Source: Chloroflexota bacterium (lineage in GTDB: Bacteria > Chloroflexota > Limnocylindria > Limnocylindrales > CSP1-4). Taken from it: a stretch of DNA of 21,318 nt. The stretch is from contig JACCVB010000384.1 of NCBI GenBank assembly GCA_013698385.1, positions 1-21,318 of the forward strand, written 5' to 3'. This document shows, piece after piece, positions 7,650 to 14,612 of this stretch. Made by a program: the position numbers and the translations under genes. The notes below the pieces were generated by a model. That model had not been told where the DNA came from, did not search any database, and saw only the letters and a list, made by a program, of their open reading frames with translations. The first letter of the stretch is position 1. Each line of letters begins with the position of its first letter.

Positions 7650-7671
7650 ACGATACCGGTACCGTTTGCAG
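7650..7671 (-). promoter_or_regulatory. LacI-type operator with TATCGT -10-like box, in front of P2
   Basis: Read on the minus strand, AAACGGTACCGGTATCGT matches the site at the permease promoter (AAACGTTACAGGTATCGT) at 16 of 18 positions and points the same way relative to its gene. It also shares CTGCAAACGGTACC with the site at 8938. TATCGT (7650-7655) lies 31 bp before the P2 start, a sensible -10 distance. A second copy of GGGACGATACC starts 35 bp away (7647 and 7682), so a second half-site may be present. Confidence 0.65.
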
Positions 7672-7715
7672 CCCGGTCACAGGGACGATACCACGACGCA
7701 ACCATCACGTTCAGG

Positions 7716-7846
7716 GCGCGGTGACAGAGGCGCGGTGACAGCGGACGCGCGGTGACAGCGGACGCGCGGTGGCGCGAAGGCGCGGTGAGCGCGATGGCGC
7801 GGTGAGCGCGAAGGCGCGGTGACAGCGGAGGCGCGGTGAGCGCGAT
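7716..7846 (+). repeat. Tandem repeat, about 8 units of 14-17 bp, containing GTG start codons
   Basis: Eight consecutive units begin with GCGCGGTG, at 7716, 7730, 7747, 7764, 7780, 7797, 7814 and 7831, giving spacings of 14, 17, 17, 16, 17, 17 and 17. Two unit types alternate irregularly: GTGACAGCGGA and GTGAGCGCGAWG. The last unit supplies the start codon and first codons (GTG AGC GCG ATC) of the EamA transporter. No unique spacers separate the units. Confidence 0.9.
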
Positions 7847-8660
7847 CTTGTTCGGTTTCCTGGCAGCGCTGGCGAACACCGGTCAGGCGGTGATCAGCAA
7901 GGAGCTGACGGACCGTGCCCCGGCGCGCCAGCTCATCGGGGTGCTGTACGTGGGCAACGCGCTCGTCCTGTTGCCCTTCGCTCCGTTCGTGGACTGGACC
8001 TGGTCCCCCGCGATCGTCGGCCTGCAACTCCTGTCCGTGGCGCTGATGGTCGTCACGGCGATCTGTGTCTGGGACCTCCTGGATCACGGCGCGGCGTCCG
8101 CGACGACGACCGCCACCGCGATGAGCCCGATCCCGGTCGTCCTCGCGGCAGCGGTCGTGCTGCCGGGATCGCTCCAGCCAAGCCAGATCCTGGCGGCCGT
8201 CATCGTGGTCGCCGGTGTCCTGCTGGCGCTCGTCGACGCCTTTGGGGCGCTTGGTCGGTGGGGCAGCGTCTGGCGGATCGTCGGGGCGGCCGCCGGGACC
8301 GGCCTGCTGACGGTCATCAGTCGCCTGCTCGGGGATCTTGACGTCGGGCTGGTCGAGACCTACGTCGTGCGAACCGCACTCGCGGCGGTCGTGTGCCTCG
8401 CCCTGTTCCCGCCGCGCGACGTGATGCGCCGCGACATCCCGCGGCTCCTGGGCCGGTCCGTGGTCGTCACGCTGTACTTCGTGTTCGTCATCCTGGGGGC
8501 GCAGGCCGGCAGCCCGGTCGTCGTCCAGACGCTCGTGGCGACCACGCCGCTGTTCGTGCTCGGCGTGGAGTCCGTCCGCCGCCGGTCAGCACCGCCGGTC
8601 CGGGCGGTGGTCGCGGCCGGGATCGTGCTCGTCGGGGTCGCCTTGATCCTGTTGGCCTGA
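7836..8660 (+). CDS. EamA/DMT-superfamily transporter
   Basis: 274 aa, strongly hydrophobic, about ten membrane helices in two halves, as expected for the drug/metabolite transporter superfamily. It starts MSAILFGFLAALANTGQAVISK, a typical first helix with a small-residue pattern; the second half repeats this layout (VGAAAGTGLLTVISRLL). Members export or import small metabolites such as amino acids, sugars or pathway intermediates; the substrate here is unknown. The start is GTG at 7836, inside the last unit of a tandem repeat. An identical in-frame GTGAGCGCGAT context 51 bp upstream soon hits TGA, so the start is fixed near 7836. GC-rich repeat DNA replaces a normal leader and no clear ribosome binding site other than repeat sequence is seen. 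Confidence 0.85.
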   Translation: MSAILFGFLAALANTGQAVISKELTDRAPARQLIGVLYVGNALVLLPFAPFVDWTWSPAIVGLQLLSVALMVVTAICVWDLLDHGAASATTTATAMSPIPVVLAAAVVLPGSLQPSQILAAVIVVAGVLLALVDAFGALGRWGSVWRIVGAAAGTGLLTVISRLLGDLDVGLVETYVVRTALAAVVCLALFPPRDVMRRDIPRLLGRSVVVTLYFVFVILGAQAGSPVVVQTLVATTPLFVLGVESVRRRSAPPVRAVVAAGIVLVGVALILLA

Positions 8661-8687
8661 TGCGGTCGCGGGCGTGGCGCGTTCGCG

Positions 8688-8819
8688 TGGCGCCACCAGC
8701 GTTCCAACGGAACGGCGAAGCTGGGTTCAGCGGCGTTTGGAACGCCGTGCGTCCCCGATCGACGGCTGGACGGCAGGCAAGTGGAGGTTCCGCCGTCGGT
8801 TGGAACGGTGGTGGCGCCA
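8688..8819. repeat. 132-bp inverted-repeat element with internal hairpin (MITE-like or structured RNA)
   Basis: The ends are near-perfect inverted repeats. TGGCGCCACCA-G-CGTTCCAAC at 8688-8708 pairs with the reverse complement of the right end (8790-8819), with 21 of 23 outer positions identical, and pairing continues for some bases with a one-base gap. In the middle, GGCGTTTGGAACGCC (8732-8746) is a separate hairpin with a 6-bp stem. GTTCCAAC-like motifs thus occur three times. It follows the EamA stop by 27 bp. Confidence 0.75.
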
Positions 8820-8865
8820 ACAGAGCCGGGCCGACCGCACCAGCGGGCCGTGACTCGCCTGGACC

Positions 8866-8920
8866 CTGACCGGCACGCACGGACCGGCACGCCCGACCGC
8901 CACGAACGGACCAGCACGCA
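8866..8920 (+). repeat. Short tandem repeat, four units of about 14 bp
   Basis: Four consecutive units resemble CGGACCGGCACGCA: 8866-8879, 8880-8893, 8894-8906 and 8907-8920, each with one to three changes. The array ends about 18 bp before the operator at 8938. No coding or regulatory role can be read from it. Confidence 0.55.
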
Positions 8921-8937
8921 CCCCGAGTGTCGAGGCT

Positions 8938-8957
8938 GGTACCGTTTGCAGTATCGT
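8938..8957 (+). promoter_or_regulatory. LacI-type operator with TATCGT -10-like box, in front of the mutarotase/isomerase/P450 operon
   Basis: GGTACCGTTTGCAGTATCGT shares 14 bases (GGTACCGTTTGCAG) with the site in front of P2. It carries TATCGT (8952-8957) at the same distance from the central CG as the other two sites, again pointing toward the downstream gene. TATCGT is 54 bp before the ATG at 9012. The outer half GTATC mirrors the GATACC seen at the other sites, as expected for an inverted operator. Confidence 0.65.
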
Positions 8958-9011
8958 CGGCACGCACCGCCAGCCCCGCAACGGCGCTGGATCGTCACCG
9001 GAGGCCACGTC

Positions 9012-9659
9012 ATGGACCGCGCCGTCTTCTACGTCCGCCTCTTCCCGGGTACGGAGGCCGAGTACGACCGGAGGCACGCCGCGATCTGGCCCGAGCTGGC
9101 CGGAGAGATCCGCGAAAGCGGACTGCGCAACATGTCCGGCTTCCGGCGCGGGACGGATGTCTGGTACTTCCTCGAAGGCGTTCCCGACATCGAGACCGCC
9201 TTCGCGATCCACGGCCCCAAGCCCGCCAACCAGCGCTGGAACCACCACTTCCGGAACGTCATCGCCCAGATCGCGAACGATAGCGGCGAGTTGCTCTGGT
9301 ACGACCAGATCTTCCGATCCGACGGCCCACCGCCCGACGGTCCGTTCGAGCGGGCGCTCTTCAGCCTCGTCATCGACCCCGACCGCGCGGACGACTACGA
9401 AGCCCTCCACGCGAACCCGTGGCCGGAGATGATGGCCGCCATCGAGGCGTCCGGCTTCCGCAACTACAACGGGTTCCGGCGCGGCGCGCACGTCGTCTAC
9501 TACGGCGAGTTCTACCCGGACCTCGCGACCGTGTTCTCGAAGATGGCCAGCCACGAGGTCAACGCCCGCTGGGGAGCCGCCTTCGAGGGCATCATCACGA
9601 CGATCACCGACGCCGACGGCAACCTGCTGCTGGCCGACGAGGTCTTCCACCAGGACTGA
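9012..9659 (+). CDS. Tandem two-domain L-rhamnose mutarotase-like protein
   Basis: 215 aa made of two RhaM-type (ferredoxin-like, about 104 aa) domains. These enzymes interconvert sugar anomers in the cytosol. Domain 1 (about 1-105) has YDRRHAAIWPEL with His22, the position of the catalytic His in the single-domain enzymes. Domain 2 (about 113-215) has YEALHANPWPEM with His133. Both keep SGxRNxxGFRRG and a C-terminal acidic/Phe segment, so this is an internal duplication in which both halves may be active. RhaM normally works as a homodimer, so the fusion may be a covalent dimer (inference). The start is ATG at 9012 with GGAGG at 9000-9004. The isomerase-like gene begins 2 bp after its stop. 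A separate one-domain copy is at 15462-15782. Confidence 0.9.
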   Translation: MDRAVFYVRLFPGTEAEYDRRHAAIWPELAGEIRESGLRNMSGFRRGTDVWYFLEGVPDIETAFAIHGPKPANQRWNHHFRNVIAQIANDSGELLWYDQIFRSDGPPPDGPFERALFSLVIDPDRADDYEALHANPWPEMMAAIEASGFRNYNGFRRGAHVVYYGEFYPDLATVFSKMASHEVNARWGAAFEGIITTITDADGNLLLADEVFHQD

Positions 9660-9661
9660 CG

Positions 9662-11104
9662 ATGTCGGCAACCCCCCCGGATCGGACCGCCCAACGCTCG
9701 CGGGTCGGCGTCATCCACCCGTACTGGACGCTGTGGGAGCACACCACCGGCCCCACGTTCCGGGCGGATCGGATGGCGCTCGCCCGTTCCGTGGCGGACG
9801 AACTCGCGGACACCGTGGAGCCCGCAGCCATCCTCGAGATCGCGTCAGGCGAGGATGGGCTCGCGGTCGGTCGCCGGTTCGCCGAGCTGCAAGTCGAAGT
9901 CGTGCTTGTGCTCCAGACGATGGCCGTGCCGGCCGCCTGGACGATGGCCGCCATCGAGGCTGTGCCGGGCGTCCCGGTCGTTGTCTGGGCGCTGCACGAG
10001 ACCGGGCTCGTGGACGGCGCGTTCGACCATGGATCGATCACCACGCAGGGGGCGACGGTCGGCGCGCCGATGCTGACCAATCTCCTGTCGCGTGCAGCGC
10101 GACCATTCGACCTGATCCTCGCCCGCCGGACGGACCCCGACGGCGTGACGAGGGTGCGGAACGCCTTGCGCCTCGCCGGCATCGCACGCGGCATCGGTCG
10201 CAGTCGGCTAGGGCGGATCGGGCATCCGCTTGACGGCTACGCGCACGTCGATGTCGATGACGAGGCCCTTCGGACGGCGGTCGGGATCGAGCTCGTCTTC
10301 GTCGATCCCGGTGAGGTCGTGCAGCGTTTCCGAGAGGTCGCCGAGGCGGACGTCGCGGCCCTCGAGGCGGACGTCCGTCGGGACTGGACCTTCGAGGGCG
10401 AACCGTTCCCGCCAGAAGCCCTGCAGCGCTCGCTGCGCGCCGCGCTCGCGCTGGAGGCGGTCGTGGATGCGCACGAACTGGACGGGGGTGCCTTCAACTG
10501 CCACGTCCCGGAGTTCCGGTTCGGCGAGCCGATCGGCATCGCGCCGTGCTGGGGGCTGGGGCGGCTGACGTCGGCCGGGCGCCCGTTCACCTGCACCGGC
10601 GACATCGTCACGGCGGTGGCGATGCTGACCACGAAACGGCTCGGTGGGGCGGCCATCTACCACGAGGTCGAAGCGATCGACTACGCGACCGGCGAGGTCG
10701 TCGTCGCGAATTCGGGCGAGCACGATCTGGCCTGGCTGGCGCCGGCCGCCCGTCCTCGGCTGCGACCGAACGACTGGTTCTGCGGCAAGGATCCGCACTG
10801 CGGCGTGTGCGCCGTCTTCGAGCCTGCTCCGGGCCCGGCGACGCTCGTCGGGTTCACGCCCCATCCCGACGCGCGCGGCGGCTTTCGCTACGTCGTCGCG
10901 CGGGGCGAGCTGACGGCGCGGACCTTCCCGGAGACGGGCACGGTCAACGGCGCCTTCCGGTTCCGGGATGGACCCGTGGAGGCGGCCTGGGGACGCTGGG
11001 CCGGGGCCGGCGTCAACCACCACAGCTCGGCCACCCCGGGCGACCTGTCCGACGACGTGGCCACGGTCGCAAGGCACCTCGGGATCGAGGCGGTGATCGT
11101 GTGA
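9662..11104 (+). CDS. L-fucose/L-arabinose isomerase-family protein
   Basis: 480 aa, about the length of the AraA/FucI fold family, which interconverts aldoses and ketoses with a divalent metal. Seen: N-terminal GVIHPYWTLWEHT, VVVWALHETG, GATVGAPMLTNLLSR, RIGHPLDGY, the central CTGDIVTAVAMLTT block, VVVANSGEHDLAWL, and C-terminal AGVNHHSSATPGDL followed by HLGIEAVIV. Many relatives have CEGD where this protein has CTGD, so a catalytic or metal-ligand Glu may be missing. It could be an isomerase with altered chemistry or a non-isomerase member. The start is ATG at 9662, directly after the mutarotase. Its stop overlaps the P450 start by four bases (GTGA), so translation is coupled. The family call is good; the reaction is uncertain. 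Confidence 0.82.
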   Translation: MSATPPDRTAQRSRVGVIHPYWTLWEHTTGPTFRADRMALARSVADELADTVEPAAILEIASGEDGLAVGRRFAELQVEVVLVLQTMAVPAAWTMAAIEAVPGVPVVVWALHETGLVDGAFDHGSITTQGATVGAPMLTNLLSRAARPFDLILARRTDPDGVTRVRNALRLAGIARGIGRSRLGRIGHPLDGYAHVDVDDEALRTAVGIELVFVDPGEVVQRFREVAEADVAALEADVRRDWTFEGEPFPPEALQRSLRAALALEAVVDAHELDGGAFNCHVPEFRFGEPIGIAPCWGLGRLTSAGRPFTCTGDIVTAVAMLTTKRLGGAAIYHEVEAIDYATGEVVVANSGEHDLAWLAPAARPRLRPNDWFCGKDPHCGVCAVFEPAPGPATLVGFTPHPDARGGFRYVVARGELTARTFPETGTVNGAFRFRDGPVEAAWGRWAGAGVNHHSSATPGDLSDDVATVARHLGIEAVIV

Positions 11105-12402
11105 CCGTCCAGACCCGGCCCGCCGCTCCGGTGTCCCTGCGCGACCTGCGCGACGTCGATCCGTATCCCGCCTACGAGCGGATGCGGGCGGTCGGTCCGG
11201 TGGTTTGGGATGCCGGGATGATCGCCTGGCTGATCCTGTCGCACGACGGCTGCACCTTCGTGGAGCGCCGCGAGGATCTCTTCGCCGAGCCGACCGGCTC
11301 GCTGCCGAGCGCCGGCGAGATCGTGGGCCGGCGCGATATCCGGTCGCTCGTCGACGGGCAGCACGAGGTTCTCCATCGATCGTTGTCGCACCTCTGGCGG
11401 CCGGACCCGATCGCGCCGCTGGCCATCGCCGCCGTCCTGCCGCTCGTCGCGGAGCGCCTCGCGGGGCTTGCGGACCGAACCGCGATCGAGCTCTTTGCGG
11501 ATCTCGCCCGACTGTTGCCGATCGCGGTGATCGCCCGCGTCCTTGGCGTGCCCGATGCGGACGCCGAGACGCTGGACAGGGCCAAGGGCTGGATGGAGGC
11601 TGTCCTCGCGTGGCGCCATTCGTATGGCGAGGATCCGGATGCTCGAGCGGCGGCCGTCGAGGCGACCCGGCAGCTCGAGCCCGCCCTGCTGGATACGGTG
11701 CGCGACCGGCGCGACCGGCCGCGCGATGACGCGATCAGCTTCCTGTGGGCCGCCGGTCGCGAGGTGGCCCCGGACTGGAACGAGCAGGACGTCCTGGACA
11801 ACGCGAAATTCCTGTTCGAAGCCGGATCGGAGACGACGGGCTTTCTCATCTGCACCGCGGTCCATCGACTGCTCGAGCTGCCCGAGACGATCCGGCGGGC
11901 GACCCTGGCGGATCCAGCCACCTTCGCCCGATTCCTCGAGGAAGTGCTGCGGCACTCGACCGTCGTCCATCTGCGGGCGCGGACCGCGACGAAGGACGTG
12001 GAACTTGGCGGGGTGACGATCCGGGCCGGCGAACGGGTCATCGCGGTCAACGCGGCGGCCAATCGCGACCCCGCGCGCTGGGAGCACCCGGACGCGCTGG
12101 ACCCGGAGCGGCCAAGGTTGTGGGGTCACCTGGCGTTCAACGTCGGTCCACGCCACTGTGCCGGGGCGCACTTGGCTCGGATGGAGGCCACCGAGACGAT
12201 CCTGGGCCTTTGGCGGGCATTTCCTGACCTGGGCCGACCGCCTGGCGCCCGGGCGCAGGTGCCGATCGGATTCGTGTCGCGCACTTGGCGTCCGGTCGAC
12301 CTCGCCTGGACCGCGGTTGCCGCGGATACCGTCCGGAAGCAGGTGCTGGATGGACCGGACTGGGCAGGTTCCGTGCCGGGGTCGGCAGCCGTCAGCGGCT
12401 GA
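11101..12402 (+). CDS. Cytochrome P450
   Basis: 433 aa, a soluble bacterial class P450 (haem-thiolate monooxygenase). Seen: I-helix oxygen-activation motif AGSETT (241-246), ExxR at Glu281/Arg284 (EEVLR), and the haem-binding loop FNVGPRHCAG with Cys353 as the thiolate ligand. Such enzymes take electrons from a ferredoxin and reductase; neither is encoded in this window. The start is GTG at 11101, overlapping the stop of the isomerase-like gene (GTGA), which ties its expression to sugar metabolism. One known precedent is oxidative O-demethylation of methyl sugars by P450s in marine polysaccharide degraders; hydroxylation of an aglycone is an alternative. Its end overlaps the lipocalin-like gene on the other strand by 11 bp. 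Confidence 0.95.
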   Translation: MTVQTRPAAPVSLRDLRDVDPYPAYERMRAVGPVVWDAGMIAWLILSHDGCTFVERREDLFAEPTGSLPSAGEIVGRRDIRSLVDGQHEVLHRSLSHLWRPDPIAPLAIAAVLPLVAERLAGLADRTAIELFADLARLLPIAVIARVLGVPDADAETLDRAKGWMEAVLAWRHSYGEDPDARAAAVEATRQLEPALLDTVRDRRDRPRDDAISFLWAAGREVAPDWNEQDVLDNAKFLFEAGSETTGFLICTAVHRLLELPETIRRATLADPATFARFLEEVLRHSTVVHLRARTATKDVELGGVTIRAGERVIAVNAAANRDPARWEHPDALDPERPRLWGHLAFNVGPRHCAGAHLARMEATETILGLWRAFPDLGRPPGARAQVPIGFVSRTWRPVDLAWTAVAADTVRKQVLDGPDWAGSVPGSAAVSG

Positions 12403-12832
12403 CACGCTCCCAGCTCAGCCGCTGGATCCGGGTCGCTCCGCCGAGCGCGACCGGCGGCGAGGTGAGGGTGAGCCGGCGCCCCGTCTCGTCGAGCTCCCAG
12501 CGGCGCCGCTGAACCGTCCCGATCCAGTTCGGGAAGAGACTCGTTTCGACCTGGTGGCTGACCGTGTCGCCATCCACCTCGTACGAGCCGCCGTACGCCA
12601 CGTAGGTCGCGAACGCCCGCGCCTGCTCCGCGTCCGTGCCGCCCGTCACGTCATCCGACTCGAATCGCGGCCGCTCGCCCGGTCCCAGCACGGTGATCAT
12701 CGTGCCGTCACCTGAATACACGAGCAGTCCGTCCGGTTTCTGGCCCATCGGCTGGGACTCGGAGCCGTCATCAGCAAGGGCCACCCAGTGTCGAAGTCGC
12801 CACGCCCCGACCAGCCGCGCCTCGATGCCCAT
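12392..12832 (-). CDS. Lipocalin-like domain protein
   Basis: 146 aa, a single small beta-barrel domain of the lipocalin-like type (Lipocalin_5). Recognisable from LVGAWRLRHWVALADDG at the start, PDGLLVYSGDGTMITVL (usual form G-x-L-x-Y-T-x-D-G-x-M), AYGGSYEVDGDTVSHQVETSLFPNWIGTVQRRRWELD and a C-terminal LTLTSPPV. There is no signal peptide, so it is probably cytosolic and may bind or convert a small hydrophobic ligand; no catalytic residues can be named. The ATG at 12832 overlaps the stop of the aldo/keto reductase by one base (TGATG), making it the last gene of the long minus-strand operon. It converges on the P450 gene with an 11-bp overlap. Confidence 0.85.
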   Translation of the reverse strand: MGIEARLVGAWRLRHWVALADDGSESQPMGQKPDGLLVYSGDGTMITVLGPGERPRFESDDVTGGTDAEQARAFATYVAYGGSYEVDGDTVSHQVETSLFPNWIGTVQRRRWELDETGRRLTLTSPPVALGGATRIQRLSWERVSR

Positions 12833-13851
12833 CAGTCGGGCACCGGTGCGTCCTCGCGCAGCAGGCCCTCGTGCTTGAGCTCGGACCATAGGTCGGCCGG
12901 GATGCGGTGCTGGAAGGCGGCCACGTTGCGCGCCTGCTGGGCCGGACCGGACGCGCCCGGAATGACCGATGCGACCGAGCGATGGCCGAGCGGGAACTGG
13001 AGCGCGGCCGCGGCCAGCGGAACGCCGTGGCGCTCGCACACGGCGGCGATCCGGCGCGTCTTCTCGATCACCTCTGGCGGCGGGTCGGCATACGCGTACT
13101 TCGCCCCGGGAATCGGTCCCTTGGCCAGGATCCCGGACGCGAAGACGGCACCGATCACGAACCCGATGCCGCGCGCCTCGCAGGCCGGGAACTCCGCGTC
13201 GAGCACGTCCTGGTCCAGCAGCGTGTACGGCATCGCGATCAGGAACGCGTCGATGTCGCCAAGGTCGAGGAATCGCGGGATCAGCCCAAGGTCGTTGATC
13301 CCGGCTCCGATCGCGCCGATCTGGCCGCTGGAGCGCAGCTCCTCCAGGGCGCGCCAGCCGGAACCGGCGAGGTCCCTGAAGTGCGCGTCCATCGTCGCCG
13401 CGTCGAAATAGAGCCGGTCCAGATCGTGGATGAACGCGACATCGAAGCGGGTGATCCCGAGGCGCAACCGGCTCCCCTCCACGGAACGCATGATCCCGTC
13501 GTAGGTGTAATCGAAGACGACCTCGTTGGGTGAACCGCCCAGCCAGGGCGCCCCGTCGTAGCGCTCGTCGCTCGATGGCCGGAGCCACCGTCCGACCTTG
13601 GTCGACAGCGCGTAGTCGGTCCGGTCGTGGTCGCGCAACCCCGCCCCGGTGCGCACCTCGGACAGGCCGCGGCCGTACCACGGCGCCGTGTCGAAATAGC
13701 GGACGCCGGCCTGCCACGCCGCGGCCAGCGTCGCCTGCGCGTCGTGCTCCGAGACGCGCACGAACAGCTCGCCGATGGACGCGCCCCCGAATCCGAGCTC
13801 GGTGACGGTGACGTCGGTCGCGCCGAGGCGACGGGTCCCGGTCGGGTCCAT
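12832..13851 (-). CDS. Aldo/keto reductase (aldose 1-dehydrogenase-like)
   Basis: 339 aa, an NAD(P)-dependent TIM-barrel oxidoreductase. The AKR catalytic tetrad is visible: Asp54 and Tyr59 (FDTAPWYG), Lys85 (LSTKVG) and His142 (FIHDLD). The overall pattern (LGFGGASIGELF, YFDTAPWYGRGLSE, VPLAAAALQFPLGH) resembles the D-threo-aldose 1-dehydrogenase/L-fucose dehydrogenase subgroup, which oxidises the sugar to its lactone. That would fit with a lactonase in the same region (inference). The start is ATG at 13851 with AGGGAG just upstream. It is 17 bp after the preceding SDR and overlaps the next gene by one base. Its place in a sugar-uptake operon supports a sugar substrate. Confidence 0.9.
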   Translation of the reverse strand: MDPTGTRRLGATDVTVTELGFGGASIGELFVRVSEHDAQATLAAAWQAGVRYFDTAPWYGRGLSEVRTGAGLRDHDRTDYALSTKVGRWLRPSSDERYDGAPWLGGSPNEVVFDYTYDGIMRSVEGSRLRLGITRFDVAFIHDLDRLYFDAATMDAHFRDLAGSGWRALEELRSSGQIGAIGAGINDLGLIPRFLDLGDIDAFLIAMPYTLLDQDVLDAEFPACEARGIGFVIGAVFASGILAKGPIPGAKYAYADPPPEVIEKTRRIAAVCERHGVPLAAAALQFPLGHRSVASVIPGASGPAQQARNVAAFQHRIPADLWSELKHEGLLREDAPVPD

Positions 13852-13868
13852 CGATCTCCCTGTCGTGA

Positions 13869-14612
13869 TCAATGCCATTCGCTGGTCGGGAAGAAGACCG
13901 TGCGCTTGATCAGCACGCTGCGCGGCAGCCGCAGCTGAAGCATCACGGTCTCGGCCACGTCGTCGGGCCGCATCAGGCCAGCACGGGTCGCGGTCCCCGC
14001 GCGGTGGATGTCTTTGTTGAGGTCGTCCCAGAATGGGGTATCGACACCACCCGGGCAGAGCGTGCAGACGCGGACGCCCTGGGTCGTCACCTCCTGGGCA
14101 AGGCATTCCATGAACCCGACGACGGCCCATTTCGACGCGCAATAGCCGGACCACTCCGGGTAGCCCTTCGTACCACCAGCGGAGGCGATGGCGACGATAT
14201 CGCCTCGGCCGCGCCCCAGCATGCCCGGCAGGGCGGCCTTCACGATGTGGGCCGTTCCCAGGTAGTTCGCATCGATCATCCGTCGCCAGTCCGACGGGTC
14301 GGCCTCGACCACGGTCCCGATGGCGCCGACGCCAGCCGCGGCGACCACGATATCGATGGGTCCGAGCGCCGCCTCAGTCTGTTCGACCGCTTCCGCCGCC
14401 ATCTCCCAGACTCCGACGTCGGCCGACAGCCCGATGGCCCGGCCGCCGGCGACCCCAAGCTCCGCCGCGACGGATGCGGCCCGACCGGCATCGCGACCGA
14501 CCACGGACACGGCGGCGCCCTCGGCCGCCAGCCGGCGGGCGATCCCCAGCCCAAGGCCCCGAGTCGCCCCGGTCACGAGCGCCACCTGGCCCTCGAGCGT
14601 CAGACTGGTCAT
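13869..14612 (-). CDS. SDR family oxidoreductase (NADP-type; Ala in place of the NAG Asn)
   Basis: 247 aa classical SDR. Glycine motif TGATRGLG, Arg40 after the second strand (VVGRD) favouring NADP(H), Ser144, Tyr157 and Lys161 (YCASK). The usual NNAG motif reads AAAG (91-94), so the Asn that steadies the fourth strand is replaced. The C-terminus lacks the common TGxxxxxDGG ending and instead ends RTVFFPTSEWH. The ATG at 14612 overlaps the stop of the preceding SDR (ATGA), so the two SDRs are translated together and may act on successive steps or form a pair. Substrate unknown; a sugar or keto-sugar is likely from context. Confidence 0.9.
   Translation of the reverse strand: MTSLTLEGQVALVTGATRGLGLGIARRLAAEGAAVSVVGRDAGRAASVAAELGVAGGRAIGLSADVGVWEMAAEAVEQTEAALGPIDIVVAAAGVGAIGTVVEADPSDWRRMIDANYLGTAHIVKAALPGMLGRGRGDIVAIASAGGTKGYPEWSGYCASKWAVVGFMECLAQEVTTQGVRVCTLCPGGVDTPFWDDLNKDIHRAGTATRAGLMRPDDVAETVMLQLRLPRSVLIKRTVFFPTSEWH

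Larger units (their letters stand above)
8661..9011. other. Gene-free region with inverted repeat, tandem repeat and promoter
   Basis: 351 bp lie between the EamA transporter and the mutarotase gene with no convincing coding sequence. Open frames crossing it are rich in Arg/Pro/Gly and lack any family signal. It holds a 132-bp inverted-repeat element (8688-8819), a short 14-bp tandem repeat (8866-8920) and the operator/promoter of the downstream operon (8938-8957). Confidence 0.75.

Noticed and set aside
7716..7846. The repeat array as a possible CRISPR
   Set aside because: Units are 14-17 bp, directly abutting, with no unique spacers and no cas genes nearby.
8488..8967. Open frames across the gene-free region 8661-9011
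   Set aside because: Low-complexity translation, no ribosome binding site or homology pattern, and they cross the inverted repeat and the predicted promoter.
10322..10335. An operator-like CGTTTCCGAG inside the isomerase-like gene
   Set aside because: It lies in coding sequence, has no palindromic partner and lacks the TATCGT extension; expected by chance.
12833..13717. A long N-terminal extension of the lipocalin-like protein
   Set aside because: The upstream frame lies inside the aldo/keto reductase gene and is Arg/Gly/Pro-rich; the lipocalin domain starts exactly at the ATG at 12832.
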